This document shows, piece by piece, positions 56,477 to 64,000 of a stretch of DNA of 64,000 nucleotides. The stretch's first letter is position 1. The number at the start of each line of letters is the position of its first letter. The notes below the pieces were generated by a model, which was not told the origin of the DNA, searched no databases, and was given only the letters and a program-made list of their open reading frames with translations. A program made the translations under genes and the position numbers. Origin of the DNA: Microvenator marinus (GTDB taxonomy: Bacteria > Myxococcota_A > Bradymonadia > Bradymonadales > Bradymonadaceae); assembly GCF_007993755.1 (NCBI RefSeq), contig NZ_CP042467.1:3992001-4056000 (forward strand), in the 5' to 3' direction.

Positions 56477-56767
56477 CTACAGGTCGCAGCACTCTCCTGG
56501 CTCACGCCAACACAAATCAACGGTCTCGGTAATCGTATCGTCAGTTAGGAGACAAACGTCCAGCGTCTGACCGTCACTGTCAACGAACTCAATCAACACT
56601 GCGAAAGAAGGGTCTGTGAAAACCATCACCACTGTTCCTTGCGTCCCAATTGGGAAATCAGTTCCAGGGAGCTCCTGCTTCAACTCGACCACGTCATAGA
56701 GTCTTAGTTTGGTTGTGCGCTTCTTCACTCCGGACGCCTTCCATTTTGATCGGCAAAGCCACTTCAA
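56477..56767 (-). CDS. DUF4926 domain protein
   Basis: 96 residues. KLRLYDVVELKQELPG, then FPIGTQGTVVMVF and VLIEFVDSDGQTLDVCLLTDDTI match the small beta-barrel DUF4926 family, which is common in toxin-immunity and other accessory clusters. A plausible start is the ATG at 56767, overlapping the stop of the broken gene upstream by 4 bases. Confidence 0.7.
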   Translation of the reverse strand: MKWLCRSKWKASGVKKRTTKLRLYDVVELKQELPGTDFPIGTQGTVVMVFTDPSFAVLIEFVDSDGQTLDVCLLTDDTITETVDLCWREPGECCDL

Positions 56768-57935
56768 GGTATCAGTTCCTCCCTAATCTCCAACCAACCC
56801 AAGCAAAACCCTTTCACCGCCAGATAACCTCGCAACGCCACACACCTTGGTTCATCGACCCACAAGGAGTCGAAGAGTGTCTCAAGTTTCTCGAACGCTA
56901 CTCGAGCTTCCGCAAACTCAGAGGGTACGATTTTTCCTGCCAGTCCGCGAATGGCTGCACCCTGACAATAGCGGAATGGCTCCACGAACTCGTTACCTAC
57001 AGAAGGGACCACGTGTTGTCCGAGCTCCTGCATGAAGTACGAGACGATTCCCAGGTCGGTCGGCTCAAAGTTCTCCAAGTCGCTAGGAATAGTCTGGATT
57101 TCTTCCTCCCGTGTCTCGAGATTAAGTCGTACCCATGCGTGCATCAGGATGACAAACGAAATGTAGCGATCACCTGCAGACCATTCGTATCTTGCCTGAG
57201 AATCTAGTTTCTGAAAGAGGGGTAAACCTTGGTCCATTCGTGATACACGCGATTCGGTGTCAGATGGCAGCTTCCCTTTCAGCAGATACGATGTGGCGCC
57301 AAACACGTGTTCGCAGAACAATACACGGATATAGAATTCTTCCTTGCTCACGCGACCAAGCAGCCTATTAACCCGCTGGTAGAGTTGGCCGTTTAGAATC
57401 GTTAAGGTTGAGAAAGGGTTCATCCGGGAAACTAATGTGGTTCGTCCAACATACTCAGGCCAGCCATGGGAAGTCTCGGGGCGAGAGACCTCCGCCGATG
57501 GATACCGAACCAGCGCTAGCCAAGCTACGTAAGTCGGTTTCGTCCATCTGTGGCAGATCCGCTCCTTGAGAGCCCGAACTACGTCCTTTTCCGGAAAGTC
57601 TCCCGGCTCCGTCCAAGCGGCCGGTATGGTCATGACATCACATCCAGCGTCGTGAGGCACAAAGAACTTGCTCATCACACACGGAACTCGCCAGTCGCGA
57701 GGAAGCGACTCAACGAGCGTTGCGCCGTCAACCCATTCCAACTGCGCAACACCAACTCGGCCGTCGTCTTGCAGGCGACCAGCTGCGCGCAGTGCGTGGA
57801 GCTCGCGCTTAAGATCACCGGAAAGTGCGATGAAAAACCGGTCAGCACCGGCCTGAAAGTATTCTTCAATATCGGCAGGAAGTATTCTTCAATATCGGCA
57901 GGATTGCCTGAAGAAAAGACAGCAAGTTCGGCCAT
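56764..57935 (-). pseudogene. Large array gene broken by a 23-bp tandem duplication
   Basis: From ATG 57935 the protein begins MAELAVFSSGNPADIEEYF, then the frame is lost inside a duplicated 23-base segment (57857-57879 and 57880-57902). Removing one copy restores one continuous reading frame of about 382 residues: after EEYF it continues QAGADRFFIALSGDLKREL, then ALRAAGRLQDDG, WVDGATLVESLP and on to WLEIREELIP. The family is unknown. It is soluble and large for an immunity protein. As sequenced, only the C-terminal part (from about 57741, or ATG 57675) is open. Confidence 0.75.
57857..57902. repeat. 23-bp perfect tandem duplication
   Basis: AAGTATTCTTCAATATCGGC plus AGG occurs twice in a row (57857-57879, 57880-57902), with no mismatch. 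Because 23 is not a multiple of three, the second copy shifts the reading frame of the gene it lies in and brings a stop codon into frame. It may be reversible by slippage, or an assembly error. Confidence 0.9.
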
Positions 57936-57938
57936 CAA

Positions 57939-58460
57939 TCACACCGCACACGTCCTGATTGAAACTTCGAATTCGATTCTTTCTCGTTTGAGTCTCGCGT
58001 CCCGATAAACCTTGTTAGCAAAGTCAATCTCAATAGTGTTCAGATGAGTACCTTCCAGTCTTTGAGTCTGTGTGATGTCACCACCCACTATGTGCCGGAC
58101 CAATTCATGGCCCTCAAAAATTAGGATCCCTCCATCCAAAGCTAGCACAGCCTCCTGAGAGTGTACCGCCCCCGTAATCTGCCCACATGCCACAGAATTC
58201 CATTGAGAAGGTTTCAGAGTAATGACGATGATTGAGTAGAATTCGTCACGCGCAAGGCAGATCTCGTTTGCAGATTCGAGCCATTCTTCGGCTTTCTCTA
58301 CGCACTCTAGTATCCGAAAAACAACCTCATCAACAGCGTTTGACTCAGTATCTTCCCAAGGGTCCATTCTCTCGGCGGCAATAATCACGACCGATGATCC
58401 TTCGTCCCTCACCACGAAACGTCGAACTTTGCCAATGCCCCAGTTTACACAAACTCTCAT
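57939..58460 (-). CDS. Hypothetical soluble protein in immunity array
   Basis: 173 residues. Beta-rich with segments VRRFVVRDEGSSVVIIAAERM, VLALDGGILIFEGHELV and IEIDFANKVYRDARLKRERIEFEV. No signal or membrane helix. Its stop is 3 bases from the next start. Family not recognised; position suggests another immunity-type gene. Confidence 0.5.
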   Translation of the reverse strand: MRVCVNWGIGKVRRFVVRDEGSSVVIIAAERMDPWEDTESNAVDEVVFRILECVEKAEEWLESANEICLARDEFYSIIVITLKPSQWNSVACGQITGAVHSQEAVLALDGGILIFEGHELVRHIVGGDITQTQRLEGTHLNTIEIDFANKVYRDARLKRERIEFEVSIRTCAV

Positions 58461-58475
58461 AGTACCGCCGACTTC

Positions 58476-58589
58476 TTAGTGGAGCTTCGTGATATCCGGC
58501 ACCCAAAGCTCCGGGCATGACAGCACGCGTTCCGTAGTAGCAGGTTCAAGAAACTCATCCCATTCCATCGTTGCTCTTCTTCCCAAAGC
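58476..58589 (-). pseudogene. 3'-end relic of the Zn-ribbon-like gene
   Basis: The minus-strand frame reads ALGRRATMEWDEFLEPATTE, then RVLSCPELWVPDITKLH and a stop. It aligns with the end of the 58662-59165 protein (GDEILRPATTQRVLACRELW). No start, and the upstream part is out of frame. It is the second of two such relics. Confidence 0.55.
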
Positions 58590-58661
58590 GCGTGACGCCC
58601 GCCGTCCGGAGGAAACAACATTTGTTACCTTTCGGTTGTCGATATCTTCCCCCCAGATAGC

Positions 58662-59165
58662 TCAACACACTGCCCAAAGCTCACGGCAAGCCAACACTCG
58701 TTGGGTGGTAGCAGGTCGAAGAATCTCGTCTCCCTCCCAACATTGGCCGTTTGCTCTTTGACAGCAAACACACTGCTTACACTCCAGCACTGGAATGTCT
58801 TCTTCTGTAGCCTCCATGATACGCATACCTGCTCCACAGTTGTTGCAGTTCGAAATTGCTTCCAACGTTATCCCTTCCCAAAAAATTTCACTGATAAACA
58901 TACCAAAACTATCGAGTGACGATGGAGGATATTTCTTGATTTGAGCAAGCTCAACTTCAGGAGAGAGCGTTGCCAACTCAACCGGGTACGGGGCTAGATC
59001 TGCAGTCGCAATCCACTCAAGTCCCCATGCAGCGCGAGTCTCCTTATTCCAAAATCGCAATTTCGCGTTCAACCAACGCTGAAGAACCTCCAGGAACTCT
59101 CGACGTTCTCCCGTAAACGAAGACACTTCGCGAAAAAAATCTGACAACAGTGTTTGCACTCTCAT
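58662..59165 (-). CDS. Hypothetical protein with C-terminal Zn-ribbon-like cysteines
   Basis: 167 residues. The first ~100 are helical (LLSDFFREVSSFTGERREFLEVLQRWLNAKL). The C-terminal part has cysteine pairs CNNCGAGM and CKQCVCC, as in zinc ribbons. It ends RVLACRELWAVC. Two relics of this end occur elsewhere in the array. Function unknown. Confidence 0.55.
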   Translation of the reverse strand: MRVQTLLSDFFREVSSFTGERREFLEVLQRWLNAKLRFWNKETRAAWGLEWIATADLAPYPVELATLSPEVELAQIKKYPPSSLDSFGMFISEIFWEGITLEAISNCNNCGAGMRIMEATEEDIPVLECKQCVCCQRANGQCWEGDEILRPATTQRVLACRELWAVC

Positions 59166-59196
59166 GAACTCTCCAACCGCCGAGTACGTTTTGGCT

Positions 59197-59514
59197 CTAG
59201 AACTCTTTCAATTGTAGTCTTGAAACAGTTCTGGCGACCCGTGCGGTTAATGCCCAGCGCGGATCAATAGAATAATTGGATTGAACGTTCTCCACATATC
59301 CCTCCACTGCGTTGTAAAACAAAAGGATTTGCGATTCCAAGTGTGTTCGCTCCAAGGCGTCGGGCGGCGAACAACATAGGTCTGCAAGCAATTCGTGCAA
59401 CGCTGCGACCACTTCAGTTCCAAATGGTATGCGTCCGAATAGTGATGCGGTCCGAGGACGAAACATCAAGTTTACTGCTTCGTCCAAATCGATGTCGCCA
59501 ACCTGTAATGTCAT
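59197..59514 (-). CDS. 5'-truncated hypothetical protein at the IS21 edge
   Basis: 105 residues. Its ATG (59514-59512) and second codon lie inside the IS21 terminal sequence, so the start is supplied by the element and the original N-terminus is lost. The rest (VGDIDLDEAVNLMF, FGTEVVAALHELLADL, LESQILLFYNAVEGYVENVQ) is helical and acidic like its neighbours. Expression would need a promoter within the element. Confidence 0.5.
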   Translation of the reverse strand: MTLQVGDIDLDEAVNLMFRPRTASLFGRIPFGTEVVAALHELLADLCCSPPDALERTHLESQILLFYNAVEGYVENVQSNYSIDPRWALTARVARTVSRLQLKEF

Positions 59515-59515
59515 A

Positions 59516-59606
59516 GCTCGGGGTAGGTGATCACGTGGAGTTCGGCCAAGGTGATCGCGCTCAGTTCGCCCAAAGTGATCGTGCTCAGTTCGGGCAAAGT
59601 GATCAC
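59516..59606 (+). repeat. IS21 left-end repeats, four units at 24-bp period
   Basis: Nineteen-base units start at 59516, 59540, 59564 and 59588 (for example GTTCGGGCAAAGTGATCAC at 59588). They are the multiple terminal repeats that IS21 transposase binds. The matching units in inverted orientation occur at the right end. Confidence 0.85.
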
Positions 59607-59696
59607 GAGATAGGTCTTGGTGTCGATAACCCGAAGCACTTGTTGTTCAATCCGGAGCACTAGCCCGGAGTGTCAATGAGGAAGGAGAGAATCGAC

Positions 59697-61258
59697 ATGC
59701 ATCGTTTACAAGAATTGGTTCGACTACATCGACAGGGATGTTGTGGCCGTGAGGTCGCACGACTCCTCGGTATGAGTCCAAACACAGAGCGCAAGTACCG
59801 TGAGGCGCTTAAGGCCGAGGGTTTACTCTTCGGCGACAGGGAGCTTCCCGACCTTGAGACCCTGCGTTTAGCTGTGGAAAGTCAGGTGGAGCGTTCAAAT
59901 CCACCTGAGCAGGAGATTTCGAGCGTAGAGCAGTGGCGCAAGGCCATCGAATCGAGGGTGGACAAAGGAGCTGGCCCCACAGCCATCTATGACTACCTGC
60001 GCACCGAGGTCGAAGACTTTGAGGGTAGTCTTTCTGCCGTTAAGAGAATGGTGCGACAGATAAAGAAGGCAAAGGGGCCGAGTGCGGAGTCGGTGGTGCT
60101 TCATGTGGAGACACAGCCTGGGGAAGTCGCTCAGGTTGATTTTGGGTCAGTGGGAAAACTCTTCGATCCAGACACAGGTAAAGTTCGCAAAGCCTACGTG
60201 TTTGTCATGGTGCTCAATCACAGCCGCTTGATGTATGCGAGCCTGGTGTTTGACCAGAGCGTCCACACCTGGATTGACGAGCACGAGAAGGCCTTTGAGT
60301 TCTTGGGTGGTGTGCCCAAAGTGGTGGTTCCAGATAACCTGAAGTCAGCCGTACTGAAGTGCTACTATGGAGGCAAATCTCCCGAGCTCAATCGCACGTA
60401 TCGTGAGTTAGCGCGCCACTATGGGTTCAAGATAGACCTACACCGCCTCGCTCCCCTCAGCTCAAGAGGCGTGTCGAATCCGGGGTGGGTTATGTGAAGA
60501 AGAATTTCTTTGCACCACGCCAAATTGAAACCATTACGGATGGAAACGCTCAACTTATTCGGTGGCTTGAGAGTGTCGCCAATGTGCGCATTCATGGGAC
60601 GACGAGAGAGCAGCCCATGGTTGTTTTTGAACGAGACGAGGCTGACGCTCTCTTGAGCCTGCCTCTTCAGCGCTATGCCCGTGTCATCTGGAAGCAGTGC
60701 ACGGTTCACCCGGATAGTCACATCCACTTCGAGAAACGCCTCTATTCGGTGCCCTTCAAACATATCGGTCAAAAAGTCTGGGTTTGTGCTCAGGATAACA
60801 CACTCATTGTGTGGGCGGATGATTTACGGGTGGCAACCCATGTACGTCGCGGCCCGAGGTATCAAACCAATGACGCACACCTGCCTGAATGGCGCCGTGA
60901 ATACCGGCATCAATCGCGCCCATGGTGGGAAAACAGGGCTAGAGGAATCTCGGAGACTCTGGGTGACTTCGTTGCCGAGATTTTCGACTTAGACGATGTA
61001 GCTCATCAGTTGCGAACCGTGCAGGCCATTGTCACACACGTGGCGCCCTTTCCTGTTGAGCGCATCAATGCAGCCTGTGAGCGCGCACGTCTCTACGGAA
61101 ACTATACGTACCCTGGAATCCGAAACATTTTGAGAGATGGACTTGATATGGCCCCGGCCTACGAGACCCCATTCATCCACGGTCGACTCGATAATCCCCG
61201 TTTTGCGCGCAGCGTCGACGAAATCATTGGTGAGGAGGTACACGATGAGCGCCCATGA
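59697..61258 (+). pseudogene. istA: IS21 transposase istA, frameshifted
   Basis: ATG 59697 follows AAGGAGA. The first part (to ~60437) has a helix-turn-helix (CCGREVARLLGMSPNTERKY) and the DDE core residues Asp in AQVDFGSV and Asp in VVPDNLKSAV. At the run GACCTACAC near 60437 one base (probably a C) is missing; the frame then continues as PTPPRSPQLKRRVESGVGYVKKNF, bearing the third catalytic Glu, and runs to 61258. The split separates the catalytic residues, so it is inactive as read unless the base is a sequencing error. Confidence 0.85.
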
Positions 61259-61985
61259 CCAACTCATTCCACTACTCAAGCGGATGCGATTAAGTGGACT
61301 TTTACAAACTGCAGACCTTCGTATCGAACAGGCCGTAGAGGACCGATTGGACCACTGGGAGTTTCTGTTTCGCCTGTTTAATGATGAGGCAGAGCGACGA
61401 GATGCGGGCTTGCTACATCGTCGAATCAAGCATGCGGCATTCGAAGGTGAGAAGACCCTCGAGACCTTTGATTTCGCCTTTAATCCCCAGATTCCGAAGG
61501 CGACTATCATCGACCTTGCAACGTGTCGCTTCATGGACCGACGAGAGAATGTCTTGCTGATTGGGCCTTCTGGTGTGGGCAAATCCCATATCGCTCAGGC
61601 ACTGGGACACCGAGCCTGCCGGATTGGAAAGAAGGTGCTCTATACGTCTGCCAATCAGATGCTAACTCAGCTCAGAGCCGCTCGCGCGGATGCCACATTG
61701 GAGAAACAGCTCCATCGGTTCACAGCCCCCGACCTGCTTATCATTGATGATTTAGGGCTGCGGCCTCTCGCATACGAGGAGCCTTTGGACCTCTATGAAA
61801 TCATACGACGTCGCTATGAGAAAGCGTCCACCATCCTGACCTCAAATCGAGACATTACGGAATGGTACGCCCTGTTTGGAGATAGTCTGCTCGCTAGTGC
61901 CGCGATGGATCGACTGCTGCACCACGCCAACACCATCACACTCACAGGGGACTCCTACCGGAATCCCAAAAAGAAGAAAAAGTGA
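61245..61985 (+). CDS. istB: IS21 ATP-binding helper protein IstB
   Basis: 246 residues from ATG 61245, with GAGGAGG just upstream and 14 bases of overlap with istA. Walker A is GPSGVGKSH and Walker B is LLIIDDLG. The sequence (FNPQIPKATIIDLATCRFMDR, LTSNRDITEWYALFGDSLLASAAMDRLLHHA) is typical of IstB, the AAA+ partner that activates the transposase. It appears intact. Confidence 0.93.
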   Translation: MSAHDQLIPLLKRMRLSGLLQTADLRIEQAVEDRLDHWEFLFRLFNDEAERRDAGLLHRRIKHAAFEGEKTLETFDFAFNPQIPKATIIDLATCRFMDRRENVLLIGPSGVGKSHIAQALGHRACRIGKKVLYTSANQMLTQLRAARADATLEKQLHRFTAPDLLIIDDLGLRPLAYEEPLDLYEIIRRRYEKASTILTSNRDITEWYALFGDSLLASAAMDRLLHHANTITLTGDSYRNPKKKKK

Positions 61986-62097
61986 TCACTTTGCCCGAAC
62001 CAGAACGCTGAAGAGAAAAACACAAAACTAACCTACGACGCCAAGACCAAATGCGCGATCACTTTGCCCGAACCAAGAGTGAACACTTTGCCCGAGC
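61982..62097 (-). repeat. IS21 right-end repeats
   Basis: Inverted copies of the left units at 61982-62000, 62055-62073 and 62079-62097 (GTGATCACTTTGCCCGAAC type). The last two are 24 bases apart, matching the left-end period. Confidence 0.82.
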
Positions 62098-62142
62098 CTT
62101 GACAAAACAAAGTATTCACATTTGTGTATAAGTGTGTAGGAA

Positions 62143-62577
62143 ATGCACGAAGGAAGAATGAAACACTACACTGAGATAGCCCAACTGGCTGCAGATAAGG
62201 GAATCATCAGCGCCAGCGATGTTGAAGAACTGGGGATTTCACGCAACTACCTTTACGCAATGTGCCGCGAAGGACTGCTCGAGAGGACAGCGCGTGGGCT
62301 CTATGTGCTTGCCGACTCGGACGTGAGCGCCCACTTCGGTCTTGCTGAGATCTCAAAGAGAATTCCTGGCGCAGTGATCTCACTCATTTCAGCGCTCAAC
62401 TTTCACGAACTCACTACCCAAATCCCGCACGAGGTTTGGCTTTCCATTCCGCGCGATACGTGGCTGCCAGGTGTTGCTGCGCCAAGCGAACTCAACGACT
62501 CATTGTGCCGTTCAGAACTTTTGGGATTTCAGCGGCGAACTCCAGATGCTAGCATCCAAGCTCACTCCAAACCTTGA
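62143..62577 (+). pseudogene. AbiEi-type antitoxin gene, 3' end broken
   Basis: The first ~105 residues match the AbiEi-family antitoxin: a winged-helix start (AQLAADKGIISASDVEELGISRNYLYAMCREGLLERTARGLYVL) and the AVISLISALNFHELTTQIPHEVWLSIPRDTW segment. After that the reading becomes unlike the family (LCRSELLGFQRRTPDAS) and stops at 144 residues, against about 190-200 expected. No cognate AbiEii toxin follows. The IS21 end lies 38 bases upstream; a palindromic CACATTTGTG before the start may be its operator. Confidence 0.7.
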
Positions 62578-62584
62578 GAATTCC

Positions 62585-64000
62585 ATGACTAGCTCAACAT
62601 CCCTTGAGGACGCCCTCGCGTTCCCTCTCAACGTGGAATCCCTTTCACTTCAGTGCAAAGATCTGGACGAGATCTCGGCGCGGATTGGGGAACTGAAGAA
62701 TCTTCGCTCGCTGAGGCTCGATAATGTTCACGCGGGCCTGATATTTCCAGAGAGCATCAAAGGGCTGACGAACCTCGAAAAGCTAGACATCTCGGGGGCT
62801 CATGATGCGTCGGTGCCGTTCCCGCCCATCTTCTTGGAGATGCCCATCACGGACCTTGAGTTACGAGATTTCCGTGTGCGCGAAGCCTTTGCGCTAAAGG
62901 ATCAGGTGAAGCGGCTGCGGCTGCGAAGTTACTTTATTTTTGACGATATCGGACCACTCTGTGCGAACTTCACCAAGCTAGAGCACCTGGAGATCTGGGG
63001 ACGCCTTGGAATGAACCAGGCGGGGAATCCTGGGGTGCTGAAGTTTCCCGCAGCGATCGCCAATCTGGCGGAGCTCGCGGAGCTGGAGGTGGTCTATGCG
63101 GGCATGCGCGAGCTGCCTGTGGAGATGGCTGAGCTCTCGAAGCTGCGCGTAATACGTCTGCGTAATCAAGCGTTCGAGGTGTTTCCGCTCGCGCTGACAA
63201 CCGTGCCGAACCTGGAAGACCTCGAGTTCGCCCAGATGAACAAGTTGAGCTCGTTTCCGGCGGAGCTTGCGAATATGGCGTCGCTCCGGCGGCTGGACCT
63301 CAACCACTCATGGAACCAACCCGACGAGTCGGCGGACTTTATGGATTCACTCTTTGAGGATAGCGATGTGGAGGTCGATCCGCTCCCCAACGCGATCGGT
63401 CAGATACCGCACCTCGAGGAACTGATCTTGGACCACTGCAAAGTCGATTCGCTGGATTCGATCGCGCGCCTCACGGAGCTGAGGACGCTGTCCCTCGCCT
63501 GGGCGCAGCTTGGAGACATCCAGCCGCTCGCCGCGATGAAGCGGCTCACCAACTTGAATCTCGAACACGTTCCGGTGAGCGATCTGAGCCCTCTCTCCGC
63601 GCTGCAGAGCCTGGAAGTTCTGGACATCAGCCGCACCCACGTCTCCGACTTTGGTCCCCTGGCCGAGCTCCAGAATTTGCGGACGCTCGATATCTCGTCC
63701 TGTGCGGCAGACAACCGGAACCCGCAAAAGGCGCTGGAGGTACTGATCGATCTCCCAAATCTGCTCGAGGTGAAGTCGGACAAGCTCGAGGAAGGCGCGT
63801 GGCAGAAGCTTCGGGCGTCGGAGCCGTCCGATCCAGCCCAGATCATTGCTGCGCTGCAATCTGACGATTTCGATGAGTTCATGACCGCGCTGCGTAAGGT
63901 AATCGCCTACTCCGACGAGCGCAGCACCGACGATCACAACGCGCTCGTAGACCTCTTCGGGCTCGACGTCGACGACTACGACGTCGCGCCCGTTGGGTTC
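62585..64000 (+). CDS. Leucine-rich-repeat protein (3' partial)
   Basis: The frame is open from ATG 62585 to the window edge, 472 codons without a stop; an ATG at 62546 is an alternative. It shows many LRR units: IGELKNLRSLRLDNV, GLTNLEKLDISG, IANLAELAELEVVYAGMRELP, LANMASLRRLDLNHS, IARLTELRTLSLAWAQLGDI, LAELQNLRTLDISS. There is no signal peptide, so it is probably cytoplasmic. The C-terminal part of what is seen (about 430 onward) changes to an acidic helical region (PAQIIAALQSDDFDEFMTALRKV), perhaps another domain. Overlapping minus-strand frames are antisense artefacts. Confidence 0.82.
   Translation, partial: MTSSTSLEDALAFPLNVESLSLQCKDLDEISARIGELKNLRSLRLDNVHAGLIFPESIKGLTNLEKLDISGAHDASVPFPPIFLEMPITDLELRDFRVREAFALKDQVKRLRLRSYFIFDDIGPLCANFTKLEHLEIWGRLGMNQAGNPGVLKFPAAIANLAELAELEVVYAGMRELPVEMAELSKLRVIRLRNQAFEVFPLALTTVPNLEDLEFAQMNKLSSFPAELANMASLRRLDLNHSWNQPDESADFMDSLFEDSDVEVDPLPNAIGQIPHLEELILDHCKVDSLDSIARLTELRTLSLAWAQLGDIQPLAAMKRLTNLNLEHVPVSDLSPLSALQSLEVLDISRTHVSDFGPLAELQNLRTLDISSCAADNRNPQKALEVLIDLPNLLEVKSDKLEEGAWQKLRASEPSDPAQIIAALQSDDFDEFMTALRKVIAYSDERSTDDHNALVDLFGLDVDDYDVAPVGF

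Larger units (their letters stand above)
59509..62104 (+). mobile_element. IS21-family insertion sequence
   Basis: 2596 bases, bounded by imperfect inverted ends TGTCATAGCTCGGGGTAGG and TGTCAAGGCTCGGGCAAAG (right end read on the minus strand), about 20 of 26 bases matching. It has TG...CA termini, as expected for IS21. It carries istA (frameshifted) and istB. No clear target-site duplication was seen, so a rearrangement after insertion is possible. Confidence 0.88.

Noticed and set aside
59516-59606. 24-bp periodic repeats looked like a small CRISPR array
   Set aside because: The unit fills nearly the whole period, leaving 5-base gaps rather than spacers, and inverted copies lie at the other end of an istA/istB pair: these are IS21 ends.
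62099-62132. Hybrid promoter made by TTGACA at the IS21 end and TATAAG before the AbiEi-like gene
   Set aside because: The spacer would be 22 bases, too long for a normal sigma70 promoter.
63347-63937. Long minus-strand open frame near the right edge
   Set aside because: It is antisense to a clear plus-strand leucine-rich-repeat frame that is open across the whole region to the window edge. Its own translation is Arg/Leu/Gln-rich without a family pattern.

Overview
The window reads as a Gram-negative bacterium with moderately high GC. Many lipobox-bearing secreted proteins, a MopE-type metal-binding lipoprotein, Asn/Thr-rich linkers, a Ser/Thr kinase fused to an ATPase and TPRs, type IV pilus minor pilins with PilY1, and a multiheme cytochrome all suggest a deltaproteobacterium/Myxococcota relative, possibly of the predatory Bradymonadales. 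That assignment is inference from gene style; no rRNA or tRNA is present.

Layout. 1-4.6 kb: end of an unknown gene, an outer-membrane barrel protein, a GbsR/MarR regulator beside an acetylating acetaldehyde dehydrogenase, two lipoproteins and a flavoprotein. 4.7-15.9 kb: a tightly packed plus-strand run (DUF4175 coiled-coil protein, MA-type peptidase with TPRs, MoxR ATPase, DUF58, BatA/vWA protein, outer-membrane barrel, 13-heme cytochrome). Then a photolyase/cryptochrome. 17.6-25.8 kb: minor-pilin operon fimT-pilV-pilW-pilX-pilY1 plus a lipoprotein. 26-43 kb: housekeeping and cell-envelope genes (IHF-beta/HU, QueE, malate dehydrogenase, parvulin lipoprotein, kinase-ATPase-TPR protein, N-formylglutamate amidohydrolase, QueG, a GspE-N domain protein, lipoproteins, HSDL2-like SDR, lipase, CapA-like protein).

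43-62.6 kb is accessory DNA. After a DUF4143 ATPase and a frameshifted lipoprotein relic comes a ~14.6 kb, almost entirely minus-strand array of small genes. Some resemble immunity proteins of polymorphic toxin systems: a clear Imm8, a barstar-like protein, a DUF4926 protein, and a possible DUF1871-like protein. Most others are unrecognised. Interleaved are five paralogous lipoproteins, each with seven cysteine-pair hairpins about 42 residues apart, consistent with a seven-bladed RCC1-like propeller. I see no toxin gene. The array carries decay marks: a 23-bp tandem duplication that breaks one gene, frame-broken remnants, and repeated relics of one gene's 3' end. This is the best candidate here for an undescribed system: a polyimmunity-like island built around a propeller-lipoprotein family.

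An IS21-family element (59509-62104) closes the island. It has 24-bp-periodic terminal repeats and an istA with a one-base frameshift. Beyond it lie a broken AbiEi-type antitoxin gene and a leucine-rich-repeat gene that runs off the window end.
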